DNA from: Bacillus timonensis
GTDB lineage: Bacteria > Bacillota > Bacilli > Bacillales > Bacillaceae_L
Length of the DNA stretch: 64,000 nt
Reading direction: 5' to 3'
Assembly: GCF_004799755.1 (NCBI RefSeq)
Contig: NZ_SLUB01000001.1
Location: 62,001 to 126,000, forward strand
Of this stretch, positions 40,321 through 50,336 are shown piece after piece. Positions within the stretch are counted from its first letter, which is position 1; the number at the start of each line of letters is the position of its first letter. The position numbers and the translations under genes were made by a program. The notes beneath the pieces are model-generated. The model did no database searches, had not been told where the DNA came from, and saw nothing but the letters and a program-made list of their open reading frames with translations.

Positions 40321-40965
40321 GAACAGGAAAGAGGTATGAGTTTGGATAAAATTAGGAGGTGCTGAACCGGGTAAGGCGAGAAAGAGGTATGTATTTGGGT
40401 AAAATTAGGAGATAGTGAACCGGGTAAGACGAGAAAGAGGTATGGGGGTAGATAAGATTAGGAGATGACGAAACAGGTAAGGCAAGAAAGAGGTGTGGTC
40501 TTGGATAAAACTAGGAAATAATGAACCGGGTAAGACGAGAAAGAGGTATGGGGTTGGATAAAATTAGGAGATGACGAACTAGGTAAGGCAAGAAAGAGGT
40601 GTGGTCTTGGATAAAATTAGGAGATAACGAACCAGGTAAGGCAAGAAAGAGGTACGTGCTTGGATAAAATTAGGAGATATCGAACCAGATAAGGCAAGAA
40701 AGAGGTATGTACTTGGATAAAATTAGGAGATAGTGAACCAGGTAAGACCAGAAAGAGGTATGTACTTGGATAAAATTAGGAGATGACGAACCAGGTAAGG
40801 CAAGAAAGAGGTATGAGCTTGGATAAAATTGGAGATAGCGAACCAGGTAAGGCGAGAAAGAGGTATGGGATTGGGTAAAATTAGGAGGTGCTGAACCAGG
40901 TAAGGCCAGAAAGAAGCAATCATTTGGATAAAATTAGGAGGCAGCGAACCACGTAAAGCGGGAGG
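40321..40965 (+). repeat. 53-bp minisatellite, about twelve units
   Basis: The core GAAC(C/T)(A/G)GGTAAG recurs at 40364, 40417, 40470, 40523, 40576, 40629, 40682, 40735, 40788, 40840, 40893 and 40946: every interval is 53 bp except one of 52 (a single-base deletion in the unit starting at 40788). Partial units flank both ends. The + strand unit is about three-quarters purine. 53 is not a multiple of three, so frames crossing it (such as 40723-40995 on the minus strand) are not real genes. Confidence 0.95.
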
Positions 40966-41012
40966 GCTTGCTTTTAATACTTCAGCCGCCCCCATTCAAG
41001 AAAAACACAAAC

Positions 41013-41945
41013 TTATTTTTTCATCTTATCTACGTAATAAGAACCTCTACCAAACAAAACCAAATCAAAATTCTTAGATAGTAATTTTTGTATGATTTTC
41101 TTAGATTTTATTACCTTACACCAATTATAAATAACATCCACAGTTATTCGCTTTTCAGGAAAAAGAAACCTAAACTCCTCTATACTCCTTAAAATTGCTG
41201 ACTCTTTGCCCTCAACAAACCCACATTTTTTACAAATCAAAGTATGTCTATTTGAATCTTCAAGGTCAAGACATCCACACCCACCCCGACACACAATCCC
41301 TTTCTCCAACTCTTCATATGTATAAGCTGGCAGCCGGGAATACGGATTTTGGGTGATATGCAACGAAGCCAACTTTTCCGCAAATCGCATATGACTCCCA
41401 GAAATCGTAGATGCTGAAACGGTCTCATTTAAATTTTTCAAAAATCGACCGAGTTGTGCATGAAAGACAAATGGTGCGTTTACTGGAGCCTCGTATAGAT
41501 AAAACTCAGGGTTTATGAATATAACTTGAGACTCAACTGCGATATTAAATCTCAACTCTTGGAGAAGTTGTCTAAATAACGATTCACTGCGGGTTATTTG
41601 GATGTGCGGATTTTTGATCTCTTTACCAGAAATCATGTGTAAGCGGTCATTTTTGAAGAAATAATCTCCCTCGTAATTTTTTACTTCAAAAATGTTTATT
41701 TTCTTTTGTGTGAGAAGCAGAGAGTCAATTTGGAAAAAGGTGTTGTTTACTTTTAGGAGAAGGTTGTTCAAAATGAGGCATTCATTTGGAAGATCTAGAA
41801 GCATATTGTCAAATTGTTTTTCACCGAGCCAGCCCTTTTCGAGATAGGTAAAATTGTTTTCTTCCTCAATTTCTAATTTCTTGCGAACCCGTAAAAATTG
41901 AAATAGCTCTAATTCATCATTTTCACCACGTGTTTTAAAAATCAA
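41013..41945 (-). CDS. NERD-domain protein with C-terminal zinc-finger-like cluster
   Basis: About 310 aa. TTG 41945 is preferred (AAAGGA about nine bases upstream); a GTG at 41966 would add seven residues and lacks a site. The NERD (nuclease-related) domain spans about residues 38-150: GEKQFDNMLLDLP, IDSLLLTQKKINIFEVKNYEGDY (D and ExK catalytic pattern) and NPHIQITRSESLFRQLL. Near residue 220 a Cys cluster (CRGGCGCLD, then CKKCGF) suggests a zinc ribbon. Role in DNA processing is inferred from the fold only. It lies beside the minisatellite. Confidence 0.82.
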   Translation of the reverse strand: MIFKTRGENDELELFQFLRVRKKLEIEEENNFTYLEKGWLGEKQFDNMLLDLPNECLILNNLLLKVNNTFFQIDSLLLTQKKINIFEVKNYEGDYFFKNDRLHMISGKEIKNPHIQITRSESLFRQLLQELRFNIAVESQVIFINPEFYLYEAPVNAPFVFHAQLGRFLKNLNETVSASTISGSHMRFAEKLASLHITQNPYSRLPAYTYEELEKGIVCRGGCGCLDLEDSNRHTLICKKCGFVEGKESAILRSIEEFRFLFPEKRITVDVIYNWCKVIKSKKIIQKLLSKNFDLVLFGRGSYYVDKMKK

Positions 41946-42068
41946 ATGACCACATCCTTTCAACACTATTTTACAAAATAATCAGTATTTTTACAATGAA
42001 ATCTACAAACGCTCGTCTGTATAAAACCACTAATATTCCAAAAACTACTAGGGGAGGAGTGAGAACAG

Positions 42069-43139
42069 ATGAACGAAAATAGAGTCAAATGGATTTTTAG
42101 ATTATCGTTTTTACTACTAGCATTTTTGACAATCTATATTTTTCTAAAATTGGCTCCGATCTGGCTCCCGATTGTCTCACTCTTAAAAACATTTTTAATA
42201 CCTTTTATCATTTCTGTTTTTATCACCTATTTGCTTCATCCAATTATTGAAAAGCTTAGCCATCGCGGGTTTCCCAAATCACTTGCCATCTTACTTATCT
42301 ATTTCCTCTTTTTCGGGGGAATTGGGATTGCAATATATAAAGGAATCCCAGTTATTCTTTCTCAACTTAAGGATCTCGCCGATAGCTTCCCGGAATTCAG
42401 TAAAACGTACAGGGTTTGGCTAAAAGAAATCGAATCAGGTACATCACAGCTTCCAGCTTTCGTTCACGGACAGCTTGATGATTTGCTTAATTCAGTTGAA
42501 AGTTATGTGGATTACCTGCTTTCGAGGACTATTTCATTTTTGAAAGGTCTGCTCAATTCAATCTTTATCATTGCAATCATTCCGTTCATTGTTTTTTATA
42601 TGTTAAAGGACCATGACCAAATGATAAAAGCACTTTGGTACATGACCCCGAGAAAGCTTAGAAAAACGGGACAGCTTTTTTTTCGAGATGTTGACGAGTC
42701 GCTGGGAAATTACATCAGAGGGCAACTCATCGTATGTCTTTTAGTCGGCGCAACAGCGTCCGTGGCATTTTGGATATCTGGTATGAAGTATCCATTGTTA
42801 TTTGGTAGTATTGTTGGAGTTACAAACATCATCCCTTACTTTGGACCGATTATTGGTGCCATTCCGGCGGTCATTATTGCTGCCACTATATCAATGAAAA
42901 TGGTGATCATTGTGATCATTGTCGTTTTCGGACTTCAATTTATTGAAGGAAACCTGCTATCACCGATTATTGTCGGAAAAAGCCTGCGGCTACATCCGAT
43001 TGTCATTATTGCAGCACTTTTATTAGGAGGAGAAGTAGGCGGGGTTGTAGGACTCATCATCGCTGTACCGGTTGTTGCTATTCTTAAGGTATTTATCATC
43101 CATGCTAAGCAGCATTTTACAGTTATTCGTAAGGAATAA
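42069..43139 (+). CDS. yrrI: AI-2E family transporter (YrrI-like)
   Basis: 356 aa with about eight membrane helices and the family features: paired N-terminal helices, long soluble segment (residues about 100-150), GNYIRGQLIVCLLVG, and FGPIIGAIPAVI. Members have been linked to autoinducer-2 export or cation exchange, so the substrate is open. Located just before the alaS T-box, as yrrI is in B. subtilis. Confidence 0.9.
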   Translation: MNENRVKWIFRLSFLLLAFLTIYIFLKLAPIWLPIVSLLKTFLIPFIISVFITYLLHPIIEKLSHRGFPKSLAILLIYFLFFGGIGIAIYKGIPVILSQLKDLADSFPEFSKTYRVWLKEIESGTSQLPAFVHGQLDDLLNSVESYVDYLLSRTISFLKGLLNSIFIIAIIPFIVFYMLKDHDQMIKALWYMTPRKLRKTGQLFFRDVDESLGNYIRGQLIVCLLVGATASVAFWISGMKYPLLFGSIVGVTNIIPYFGPIIGAIPAVIIAATISMKMVIIVIIVVFGLQFIEGNLLSPIIVGKSLRLHPIVIIAALLLGGEVGGVVGLIIAVPVVAILKVFIIHAKQHFTVIRKE

Positions 43140-43147
43140 CGCTAGGA

Positions 43148-43176
43148 TTGACAAACATTTTTGACTTGAATATAAT
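43148..43176 (+). promoter_or_regulatory. Sigma-A promoter of the alaS T-box transcript
   Basis: Perfect TTGACA (43148-43153), 17-bp spacer, perfect TATAAT (43171-43176). Confidence 0.92.
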
Positions 43177-43182
43177 TGACAA

Positions 43183-43443
43183 GAAATGATGTATTACAAA
43201 CGAAAACTATGAAGGAACAAGTATGTTACAGAACCATCAAACCAGAGAGGGATTTCCATGGCTGAGAGAGATTCCGGATGAAGGGTAACAGAACGCTACT
43301 CCTGAGTGTAGGCAAACCTACCGGTGAATACCGTTATCAATATACGAAGGTGATGGACGTGTTTTATTTTTTACGTCCATAATCAGGGTGGTACCGCGAG
43401 CATACTCTCGTCCCTGTTTTTTAGGGATTAGAGTATTTTTTTT
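43183..43443 (+). ncRNA. T-box riboswitch upstream of alaS (Ala)
   Basis: T-box core AGGGTGGTACCGCGAG (43385-43400), Stem I distal-loop sequence near GGCTGAGAGAG (43260-43270) and specifier GAAC-GCT-A with the alanine codon GCT at 43295-43297. Followed by a terminator. Uncharged tRNA-Ala should switch on alaS. Confidence 0.95.
43402..43443 (+). terminator. T-box-controlled terminator before alaS
   Basis: A 14-bp stem (43402-43415 with 43423-43436) is followed by T(7-8). Confidence 0.92.
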
Positions 43444-43472
43444 ATGTCTAAAATGATAGTGGAGGTTATGAT

Positions 43473-46106
43473 ATGAAACAATTAACATCAGCACAAGTAC
43501 GACAAATGTTTTTAGATTTTTTCCAGTCAAAGGGGCATGCTATTGAGCCTAGTGCTTCTTTAGTCCCACATGAAGATCCATCATTACTTTGGATTAATAG
43601 TGGTGTTGCTACCTTAAAAAAATACTTTGATGGACGTGTCATTCCTGAAAACCCAAGGATTTGTAATGCACAGAAATCCATTCGTACAAATGATATTGAA
43701 AATGTAGGGAAAACTGCAAGACACCACACTTTCTTTGAGATGCTTGGGAACTTCTCAATTGGTGATTATTTCAAAGAAGAAGCAATTGAGTGGGCATGGG
43801 AATTCTTAACAAGCAAGGACTGGATTGGGTTTGATCCTGAAAAGCTTTCTGTAACAATTCATCCAGAAGATGATGAGGCTCATAAAATTTGGAATGAAAA
43901 AATTGGAATTCCTGAAGAGCGCATTATTCGTCTAGAAGGAAACTTCTGGGATATTGGTGAAGGTCCAAGTGGTCCGAACACAGAAATATTCTTTGACCGT
44001 GGTGAAGAGTTTGGGAATGACCCAAATGATCCTGAATTATATCCAGGTGGAGAAAATGAACGTTATTTAGAAATCTGGAATCTTGTGTTTTCACAATTCA
44101 ACCATAACCCAGACGGTACATATACCCCACTACCTAAGAAAAACATTGATACGGGTATGGGTCTAGAAAGAATGTGCTCTGTTATTCAAAATGTGCCAAC
44201 CAATTTTGACACAGACCTATTCATGCCAATTATTGAGGCAACAGAGTCCATTTCCGGTGAAAAATACGGAAAGGAAAACGAAAAGGATGAGGCATTTAAG
44301 GTGATTGCTGACCACATCCGAACAGTTACATTTGCAGTAGGTGACGGAGCACTTCCATCCAATGAAGGAAGAGGCTATGTTATCCGAAGATTATTACGAC
44401 GTGCCGTTCGTTACGCAAAGAAGATATCTATTAATCGTCCGTTCATGTATGAACTTGTTCCGGTTGTAGGCGAAATTATGGTTGATTTTTATCCGGAAGT
44501 GAAAGAAAAAACCGAATTTATCCAAAAAGTTGTGAAAACTGAAGAGGAACGCTTCCATGAAACATTACATGATGGACTAGCTATTTTATCCACTGTTATT
44601 CAAAAGGAAAAAGCAAAAGACAGTGACACAATTGATGGTGTTGATGTTTTCCGTTTATATGATACGTATGGTTTCCCTGTAGAACTTACAGAGGAATATG
44701 CTGAAGAAGAAGGCATGAAGGTAGATCACGAAGGATTCGAACGCGAAATGGAAAACCAACGTGAAAGAGCTAGATCTGCTCGTCAAGATGTCGATTCTAT
44801 GCAAGTTCAAAGTGGTGTTCTTGGAGAAATAAAAGTAGAAAGTACGTTTGTTGGTTATGATGAACTTGAAGCACAATCAACCGTTCTTGCAATCGTAAAA
44901 GATGGAGAAGTTGTTGAGAAGGCAACAGCGGGTGAGGAGATTCAACTTATTTTAGACAAAACACCTTTCTATGCTGAGAGTGGTGGACAAATCGCGGATG
45001 AAGGTACCATTGAAAATGAAAAAACAAAACTGATTGTGAAAGACGTTCAGAAAGCACCAAATGGTCAAAACCTTCACCGTGTTGTGATTGAAAAAGGAAG
45101 TCTAGCTAAAGGTGACCAACTGCATTCCAAGGTTGACCAAGAAAACCGTGGTGGTGTTATTAAAAACCATACAGCGACACATCTTTTACACCAAGCATTA
45201 AAGGATGTACTTGGAGTCCATGTAAACCAAGCGGGTTCACTCGTAACTTCCAATCGTTTACGCTTTGATTTCTCACATTTCGGTCAAATTCAGCCTGAAG
45301 AGCTTGAGCAAATTGAGTCGATTGTGAATGAGAAAATTTGGAGTAGTATCCCAGTAAATATTGATTACAAATCATTAACGGAAGCAAAAGCGATGGGAGC
45401 TATGGCACTATTTGGTGAGAAATATGGTGAGATTGTACGTGTAGTTCAGGTTGGCGACTATAGCTTAGAACTTTGTGGTGGATGCCATGTACCGAACACT
45501 TCAACTATTGGGTTATTCAAGATTGTCTCTGAATCAGGTATTGGGGCAGGAACACGCCGTATCGAAGCTGTAACGGGTAAAGCTGCATATCATGCTATCA
45601 ATGACCAAGTTAAAATGCTTCACGAAGCGGCAAATCTTCTAAAAACAAAGCCGGTTGAAGTTTCAAGCAGAATTGAAGCATTACAGCATGAAATTCGTAA
45701 TTTACAACGTGAAAATGAGTCACTTTCAGCAAAGCTTGGCAATATTGAAGCAGGTAGCCTTGTCGACAAAGCCAAAGAAATTAACGGTGCGACGGTTTTA
45801 TATAGTAAAGTAAATGCTCAAGATATGAATAATCTTCGTGCAATGGTTGATGATTTAAAACAAAAGCTAGGTTCAGCAGTCATTGTTTTGGGTTCTGTAA
45901 ACGATGATAAGGTAAACTTAACGGCGGGAGTAACAAAGGACTTGATTGAAAAAGGCTTCCATGCTGGAAAACTCATTAAAGAAGTGGCAACCCGATGTGG
46001 CGGCGGTGGTGGTGGCCGCCCGGATATGGCACAAGCAGGTGGTAAAAATCCGGACCAACTTGAATCCGCTTTGCAGTTTGTAGAAGAATGGGTAAAAAAT
46101 ATCTAA
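43473..46106 (+). CDS. alaS: Alanyl-tRNA synthetase
   Basis: 877 aa. N-terminal class II catalytic domain ([51 protein letters not shown]), the editing domain with [11 protein letters not shown] and CGGCHVPNT zinc ligands, and the C-terminal Gly-rich C-Ala domain ([16 protein letters not shown]). Controlled by the T-box. Confidence 0.98.
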   Translation: MKQLTSAQVRQMFLDFFQSKGHAIEPSASLVPHEDPSLLWINSGVATLKKYFDGRVIPENPRICNAQKSIRTNDIENVGKTARHHTFFEMLGNFSIGDYFKEEAIEWAWEFLTSKDWIGFDPEKLSVTIHPEDDEAHKIWNEKIGIPEERIIRLEGNFWDIGEGPSGPNTEIFFDRGEEFGNDPNDPELYPGGENERYLEIWNLVFSQFNHNPDGTYTPLPKKNIDTGMGLERMCSVIQNVPTNFDTDLFMPIIEATESISGEKYGKENEKDEAFKVIADHIRTVTFAVGDGALPSNEGRGYVIRRLLRRAVRYAKKISINRPFMYELVPVVGEIMVDFYPEVKEKTEFIQKVVKTEEERFHETLHDGLAILSTVIQKEKAKDSDTIDGVDVFRLYDTYGFPVELTEEYAEEEGMKVDHEGFEREMENQRERARSARQDVDSMQVQSGVLGEIKVESTFVGYDELEAQSTVLAIVKDGEVVEKATAGEEIQLILDKTPFYAESGGQIADEGTIENEKTKLIVKDVQKAPNGQNLHRVVIEKGSLAKGDQLHSKVDQENRGGVIKNHTATHLLHQALKDVLGVHVNQAGSLVTSNRLRFDFSHFGQIQPEELEQIESIVNEKIWSSIPVNIDYKSLTEAKAMGAMALFGEKYGEIVRVVQVGDYSLELCGGCHVPNTSTIGLFKIVSESGIGAGTRRIEAVTGKAAYHAINDQVKMLHEAANLLKTKPVEVSSRIEALQHEIRNLQRENESLSAKLGNIEAGSLVDKAKEINGATVLYSKVNAQDMNNLRAMVDDLKQKLGSAVIVLGSVNDDKVNLTAGVTKDLIEKGFHAGKLIKEVATRCGGGGGGRPDMAQAGGKNPDQLESALQFVEEWVKNI

Positions 46107-46115
46107 AAATCACCA

Positions 46116-46152
46116 AATTTGTATCATCCTAGGCTTTAGGATGATACAAATT
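46116..46152 (+). terminator. Long hairpin at the alaS 3' end, terminator-like
   Basis: A perfect 16-bp stem (46116-46131 with 46137-46152, loop GGCTT) begins nine bases after alaS. No uninterrupted T-tract follows (TTGTCACTTC), so it may be a weak terminator or an RNA-stabilising 3' structure. Confidence 0.55.
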
Positions 46153-46253
46153 GTCACTTCTTGTTTCTATTTAGTTGTGATTAGTGTACAATGAATGGTA
46201 AGATTTACATGCGCGGATTCAAACATCAGAATCTAAAGAGTGAGGTGCAGAAC

Positions 46254-46520
46254 TTGAGCTCATTTGATAAAACAATGAAATTCAACTTTCCAGAGGAACC
46301 GGTTGAAACAAATGTAAATGAAGTATTATTCAATGTCTACGATGCTCTTCAAGAAAAAGGATATAATCCAATCAATCAAATTGTTGGATATCTATTATCT
46401 GGAGATCCTGCATATATTCCACGTCATAATGATGCAAGGAATATTATCCGCAAGCTGGAACGCGATGAAATAATTGAGGAGCTTGTGAAATCTTATTTAA
46501 AGATCCATCGTGAGGGGTAA
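46254..46520 (+). CDS. ireB: IreB-family regulatory phosphoprotein (YrzL, UPF0297)
   Basis: TTG 46254 gives [12 protein letters not shown], the conserved start, with GAGGTG six bases upstream; an in-frame ATG at 46191 would add 21 unconserved residues. 88 aa, with the strongly conserved [20 protein letters not shown]. In Enterococcus IreB is a substrate of the PASTA kinase IreK. First gene of ireB-ruvX-yrzB. Confidence 0.93.
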   Translation: MSSFDKTMKFNFPEEPVETNVNEVLFNVYDALQEKGYNPINQIVGYLLSGDPAYIPRHNDARNIIRKLERDEIIEELVKSYLKIHREG

Positions 46521-46525
46521 AATGA

Positions 46526-46942
46526 ATGAGGATTCTCGGTTTAGACGTCGGCTCAAAAACAGTCGGTGTCGCCGTTAGTGATGAAATGGGCTGGACTGCT
46601 CAAGGCATTGAAACCATTAAGATTAATGAAGAACGTCAGCAGTTTGGTTTAGAACGCCTTGGTGAAATTATCAGGGATTATGAGGTAGAATCGGTAGTTA
46701 TTGGTTTACCGAAAAATATGAATGGGACAATTGGACCACGTGGCGAGGCTAGTCAGCATTTTGCTAATCTGGTTAATGAGAAATTTGGATTGCCGGTTGT
46801 TTTATGGGACGAGCGCCTTTCAACAGTAGCAGCCGAACGAGTCTTATTATCTGCAGATGTAAGTCGAAAAAAGCGAAAGCAAGTAATCGATAAAATGGCC
46901 GCTGTCATGATCCTTCAGGGGTATCTAGATAGTAAAAATTAA
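46526..46942 (+). CDS. ruvX: RuvX/YqgF family RNase H-fold nuclease
   Basis: 138 aa. RNase H-like fold starting [19 protein letters not shown] with the first catalytic Asp, then [11 protein letters not shown] and [15 protein letters not shown]. Annotated as a Holliday junction resolvase; members have been linked to pre-16S rRNA 5' processing and to junction cleavage. Six bases after ireB. Confidence 0.94.
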   Translation: MRILGLDVGSKTVGVAVSDEMGWTAQGIETIKINEERQQFGLERLGEIIRDYEVESVVIGLPKNMNGTIGPRGEASQHFANLVNEKFGLPVVLWDERLSTVAAERVLLSADVSRKKRKQVIDKMAAVMILQGYLDSKN

Positions 46943-46956
46943 TGAGGTGGATTTAC

Positions 46957-47244
46957 ATGGAACATGGTGAAAAGCAAATAACGGTAATTGATGAACAAGG
47001 AAATGAAATTCTTTGTGAAGTATTATTTACATTCGAGTCAGAAGAATTTGGAAAATCTTATGTCCTTTATTATCCAGTTAGTGATGAGAATGAGGATGAA
47101 GAAGACATCGAGATTCACGCATCAAGCTTTAGCCCATCTGAGGACGGAGAAGATGGAGAACTAAAACCAATTGAAACAGAAGAAGAATGGGACCTTGTCG
47201 AAGAAATGTTAAATACATTCCTTGATGAAGAAGGAGAAGAATAA
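46957..47244 (+). CDS. yrzB: DUF1292 family protein (YrzB)
   Basis: 95 aa. ATG 46957 follows GAGGTGG; an earlier in-frame ATG (46942) overlaps the end of ruvX and precedes that site. Strongly acidic (many Glu/Asp, e.g. [10 protein letters not shown]), with the DUF1292 start [21 protein letters not shown]. Function unknown; nearly always in an operon with ireB and ruvX. Confidence 0.92.
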   Translation: MEHGEKQITVIDEQGNEILCEVLFTFESEEFGKSYVLYYPVSDENEDEEDIEIHASSFSPSEDGEDGELKPIETEEEWDLVEEMLNTFLDEEGEE

Positions 47245-47267
47245 AACAGCCGCGTGCTGTTTTTTTC
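47243..47267 (+). terminator. Intrinsic terminator of ireB-ruvX-yrzB
   Basis: AAAACAGC pairs with GCTGTTTT around CGCGT, with T(7). Confidence 0.9.
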
Positions 47268-47364
47268 TTTTTCCCAACAACTTTCCCCAAATACCCCCAT
47301 TGACTATAAACCAACTAGATTTTTTAGAAAAAACTGCAAAATTCTAGTGAATTCTTTCCTAAAA

Positions 47365-47396
47365 TTGACGAATTAGATAAAAAAATGTAGTATAAT
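47365..47396 (+). promoter_or_regulatory. Promoter of mltG
   Basis: TTGACG (47365-47370). TAGTAT (47388-47393) is 17 bp away; a perfect TATAAT overlaps at 47391-47396 with 20-bp spacing. Confidence 0.65.
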
Positions 47397-47425
47397 AATT
47401 CGAGTGAGGGGAGGATTTACCATAC

Positions 47426-48565
47426 ATGTCAGATAACGATTCGAAAAAAGAGCTATTTAAAAAGAATCTACAAGAACGGCATAGTGAAGCCAAAACAATC
47501 CGTAAGATAGTATTTATCATTTTCATCATATTACTATTAGCTATATCTGGAATCATAGGCGGAGGCTATTTATATATAAAATCAGCACTTGAGCCAGTAG
47601 ACCCTACAAATAAAGAACCAATCGAAGTTACAATCCCAATCGGTTCGTCACCAACAGCAATCGCCCGTATTCTTGAGGAACATGAAGTTGTAAAAAATGC
47701 AAAGGTCTTTCGTTACTATACGAAATTTAAAAATGAATCTGGTTTTCAGGCTGGGGAATATACGCTTAATCAGTCTATGAACTTTGATGAGATTATTGAA
47801 AGTTTGAAATCAGGAATTTTTATGGGGGAACCGGTCTTTAAAATGGTAATCCCAGAAGGAAAACAGCTTGAGGAAATTGCGACAATTATTGCAGAACAAA
47901 CTGGCTATACACAAGAAGAAGTCATAAATAAAATGGATGATACTGAGTATGTTCGTGGTTTAATCAGTAAATATCCAAGCATCTTAACGGAAGAAATATT
48001 AAACGAGGATATTAAACATCCACTTGAAGGGTATTTATTCCCTGCTACCTATCCATTTTACGAGATAAAGCCTTCCATTGAATCAATTGTTGAAACAATG
48101 CTAGATCAATCGGAAAAAATTCTAGTAAAATATACAGGGCTTATGGAAGGAAATAAATATATAGATTCAACCCATAAACTATTAACCATGGCTTCTTTAA
48201 TAGAGGAAGAAGCGACAGCTCAAACAGATCGCGAGACAATTTCAAGCGTGTTTTATAATCGGTTAGATTCTGATATGCCACTTCAAACAGACCCGACTGT
48301 CCTATATGCATTAGGAGAGCATAAGAAGCGTGTATTATATGATCATCTTGCGGTGAATTCACCGTATAACACGTATAAAATAAAAGGTTTAACACCAGGA
48401 CCGATTGCCAATGCCGGGGAATCCTCGTTATCAGCTGCACTAAACCCTGCTGAAACAGATTATCTATACTTCCTAGCAGCTCCAACAGGAGAAGTATATT
48501 ACTCGAAAACATTGGAAGAACATAATGCTAAAAAGGCACAATATATTACAAATCAGCAAGAGTAA
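47426..48565 (+). CDS. mltG: Endolytic murein transglycosylase MltG (YrrL)
   Basis: 379 aa. Short cytosolic N-terminus, one membrane helix (about residues 27-50), a LysM-like subdomain, and the YceG catalytic domain with the Glu in MASLIEEEA and LQTDPTVLYALG and the C-terminal LNPAETDYLYFLA. It cuts nascent glycan strands at the membrane. Leads the operon-like series mltG-trmR-trhP1-trhP2-udk, with a terminator after it. Confidence 0.95.
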   Translation: MSDNDSKKELFKKNLQERHSEAKTIRKIVFIIFIILLLAISGIIGGGYLYIKSALEPVDPTNKEPIEVTIPIGSSPTAIARILEEHEVVKNAKVFRYYTKFKNESGFQAGEYTLNQSMNFDEIIESLKSGIFMGEPVFKMVIPEGKQLEEIATIIAEQTGYTQEEVINKMDDTEYVRGLISKYPSILTEEILNEDIKHPLEGYLFPATYPFYEIKPSIESIVETMLDQSEKILVKYTGLMEGNKYIDSTHKLLTMASLIEEEATAQTDRETISSVFYNRLDSDMPLQTDPTVLYALGEHKKRVLYDHLAVNSPYNTYKIKGLTPGPIANAGESSLSAALNPAETDYLYFLAAPTGEVYYSKTLEEHNAKKAQYITNQQE

Positions 48566-48610
48566 TGTTATTCAGCAATGCTTGAATAAGTTTGCGCATT
48601 TGAATTTTCC

Positions 48611-48642
48611 AGGGAACGCTATATGGCGTTCCCTTTTCTTTT
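48611..48642 (+). terminator. Intrinsic terminator of mltG
   Basis: AGGGAACGC pairs with GCGTTCCCT, followed by a T-rich tail. Confidence 0.85.
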
Positions 48643-48735
48643 ATGATAGAATAAATGTGCAAATTTATTATCATACGAAAATAAAAAAATGGCATTTTTT
48701 ACCTACACCACCATATTGAAATGGAGGTTTTTTTC

Positions 48736-49386
48736 TTGTTATCAAGTAAAATAACCCAATATTTAGAAGGTTTGCTTCCAAAAAGAAATGAAATTATTGA
48801 AGAAATTGAACATTATGCTAAAGAAAATAATGTACCAATTATGGAACTAGTTGGTATTGAAACGATGCTTCAAATACTACGAATTTCTCAACCAAAGCAA
48901 ATTCTTGAAATTGGTACTGCAATCGGTTACTCTGCGATTCGTATGGCCCAGGCACTTCCTGGTACAAAAATTGTATCTCTTGAGAGGGACGCAGAACGAT
49001 ACGAAAAAGCCCTCGAAAACATTGATAAGACTGGGACAAACTCTCAAATCGAAGTGATCTTTGGAGATGCTCTTGAATCTGCGGATGAAGTGAAAGAGCA
49101 TGGTGAATTTGACTGTATTTTTATTGATGCAGCAAAAGGCCAATATCGACATTTTTTTGACATCTATGAAAAATGTCTTTCAAAGGATGGCTTAATTGTG
49201 ACTGATAATGTACTATTTAAAGGGCTTGTAGCGGAGGAAGAAATCGAGAATAAAAGAATCCGAAATCTCGTAGCAAAAATTAAATCGTATAACGAGTGGC
49301 TCATCAAGCACCCAGATTACCAAACGACCATCTTACCAGTAGGGGATGGGGTTGCATTAAGTAAAAGAAGAGGTGTTAAGGAATGA
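48736..49386 (+). CDS. trmR: tRNA 5-hydroxyuridine methyltransferase TrmR (YrrM)
   Basis: TTG 48736 with GGAGG eight bases upstream; the ATG at 48721 overlaps that site. 216 aa, O-methyltransferase fold: LEIGTAIGYSAIRMA binds SAM, and FIDAAKGQYRHFF and TDNVLFKGLVA are diagnostic. It methylates ho5U34 to mo5U34 in tRNA; the two downstream genes make the ho5U. Overlaps trhP1 by four bases (ATGA). Confidence 0.92.
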   Translation: MLSSKITQYLEGLLPKRNEIIEEIEHYAKENNVPIMELVGIETMLQILRISQPKQILEIGTAIGYSAIRMAQALPGTKIVSLERDAERYEKALENIDKTGTNSQIEVIFGDALESADEVKEHGEFDCIFIDAAKGQYRHFFDIYEKCLSKDGLIVTDNVLFKGLVAEEEIENKRIRNLVAKIKSYNEWLIKHPDYQTTILPVGDGVALSKRRGVKE

Positions 49387-50312
49387 AGAAACCAGAACTT
49401 CTGGTCACGCCTATATGTGTAGAAGATATTGAACCACTGATTAAGGCAGGGGCAACAGCATTTATTATAGGTGAACAACGATATGGATTACGTCTTGCAG
49501 GGGAATTTAATCGAGAGAAAATAGTTCAAGCTGTTGAAATTGCCCATGCCCATGATGCAAAAATTTATGTCGCAATGAATGCTATTTACCATAATGAAAA
49601 AGTGGACGAGTTAGCAGACTATGTGACATTTTTAAAGGATAGTCATGTAGATGCCATTGTGTTCGGAGACCCAGCCGTCTTGATGACTGTCCGTGAGGTT
49701 GCTCCAGAAATGAAGCTGCACTGGAATACAGAAACGACTGCTACGAACTGGTATACATGTAATTACTGGGGAAGAAAAGGTGCAAAACGCGCAGTACTTG
49801 CTCGAGAATTAAATATGGATTCAATCGTTGAAATAAAAGAAAATGCCGAGGTTGAAATTGAGGTTCAAGTACATGGCATGATGTGTATGTTCCAGTCAAA
49901 GCGATCACTAGTTGGAAACTATTTCGAATATCAAGGCAATGTAATGGAAATCGAAAACCGCAAAAAAGAAAAAGATATGTTCTTATTTGATAAAGAACGC
50001 AATAATAAATACCCGATTTTTGAAGATGAAAATGGCACTCATATCATGAGCCCAAATGATGTTTGTATTATCGACGAATTGGAAGAGATGATTGATGCTG
50101 GTGTCGACAGTTTTAAGATCGAAGGGATTTTAAAATCGTCTGAATATCTCCTTGAAGTAACAAATATGTATCGAAAAGCAATTGACTTATGTGTAGAAAA
50201 TCGTGATGAATATGAAGACATCAAAGATGAACTATTAGCGCACCTTGAAGAACTTCAACCAATCAATCGCCCACTAGACACAGGTTTTTACTTTAAAGAA
50301 ACAGTCTACTAA
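49383..50312 (+). CDS. trhP1: tRNA 5-hydroxyuridine synthesis protein TrhP1 (peptidase-U32 family, YrrN)
   Basis: 309 aa U32-family TIM-barrel protein (KPELLVTPICVEDIEPLIKAGA; YVAMNAIYHNEKVDELADY; VQVHGMMCMFQSKRSLVGNYF). With TrhP2 it is required for hydroxylation of wobble U34 in tRNAs, which TrmR then methylates. It lacks the Cys cluster seen in TrhP2 and is shorter, so it may be a partner subunit rather than the cofactor-bearing one. Confidence 0.9.
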   Translation: MKKPELLVTPICVEDIEPLIKAGATAFIIGEQRYGLRLAGEFNREKIVQAVEIAHAHDAKIYVAMNAIYHNEKVDELADYVTFLKDSHVDAIVFGDPAVLMTVREVAPEMKLHWNTETTATNWYTCNYWGRKGAKRAVLARELNMDSIVEIKENAEVEIEVQVHGMMCMFQSKRSLVGNYFEYQGNVMEIENRKKEKDMFLFDKERNNKYPIFEDENGTHIMSPNDVCIIDELEEMIDAGVDSFKIEGILKSSEYLLEVTNMYRKAIDLCVENRDEYEDIKDELLAHLEELQPINRPLDTGFYFKETVY

Positions 50313-50336
50313 TCAGACAAAAGAGGAGGAAAAAGC

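Noticed and set aside
40321-40965. CRISPR-like array
   Set aside because: The 53-bp units are continuous direct repeats with no unique spacers, and no cas genes are nearby.
40723-40995. 90-codon minus-strand frame over the minisatellite
   Set aside because: The frame is an accident of a 53-bp (not multiple of three) repeat; it has no start site or family match.
48525-48719. 64-codon frame after mltG
   Set aside because: It overlaps the mltG 3' end and its terminator, with no start signal.
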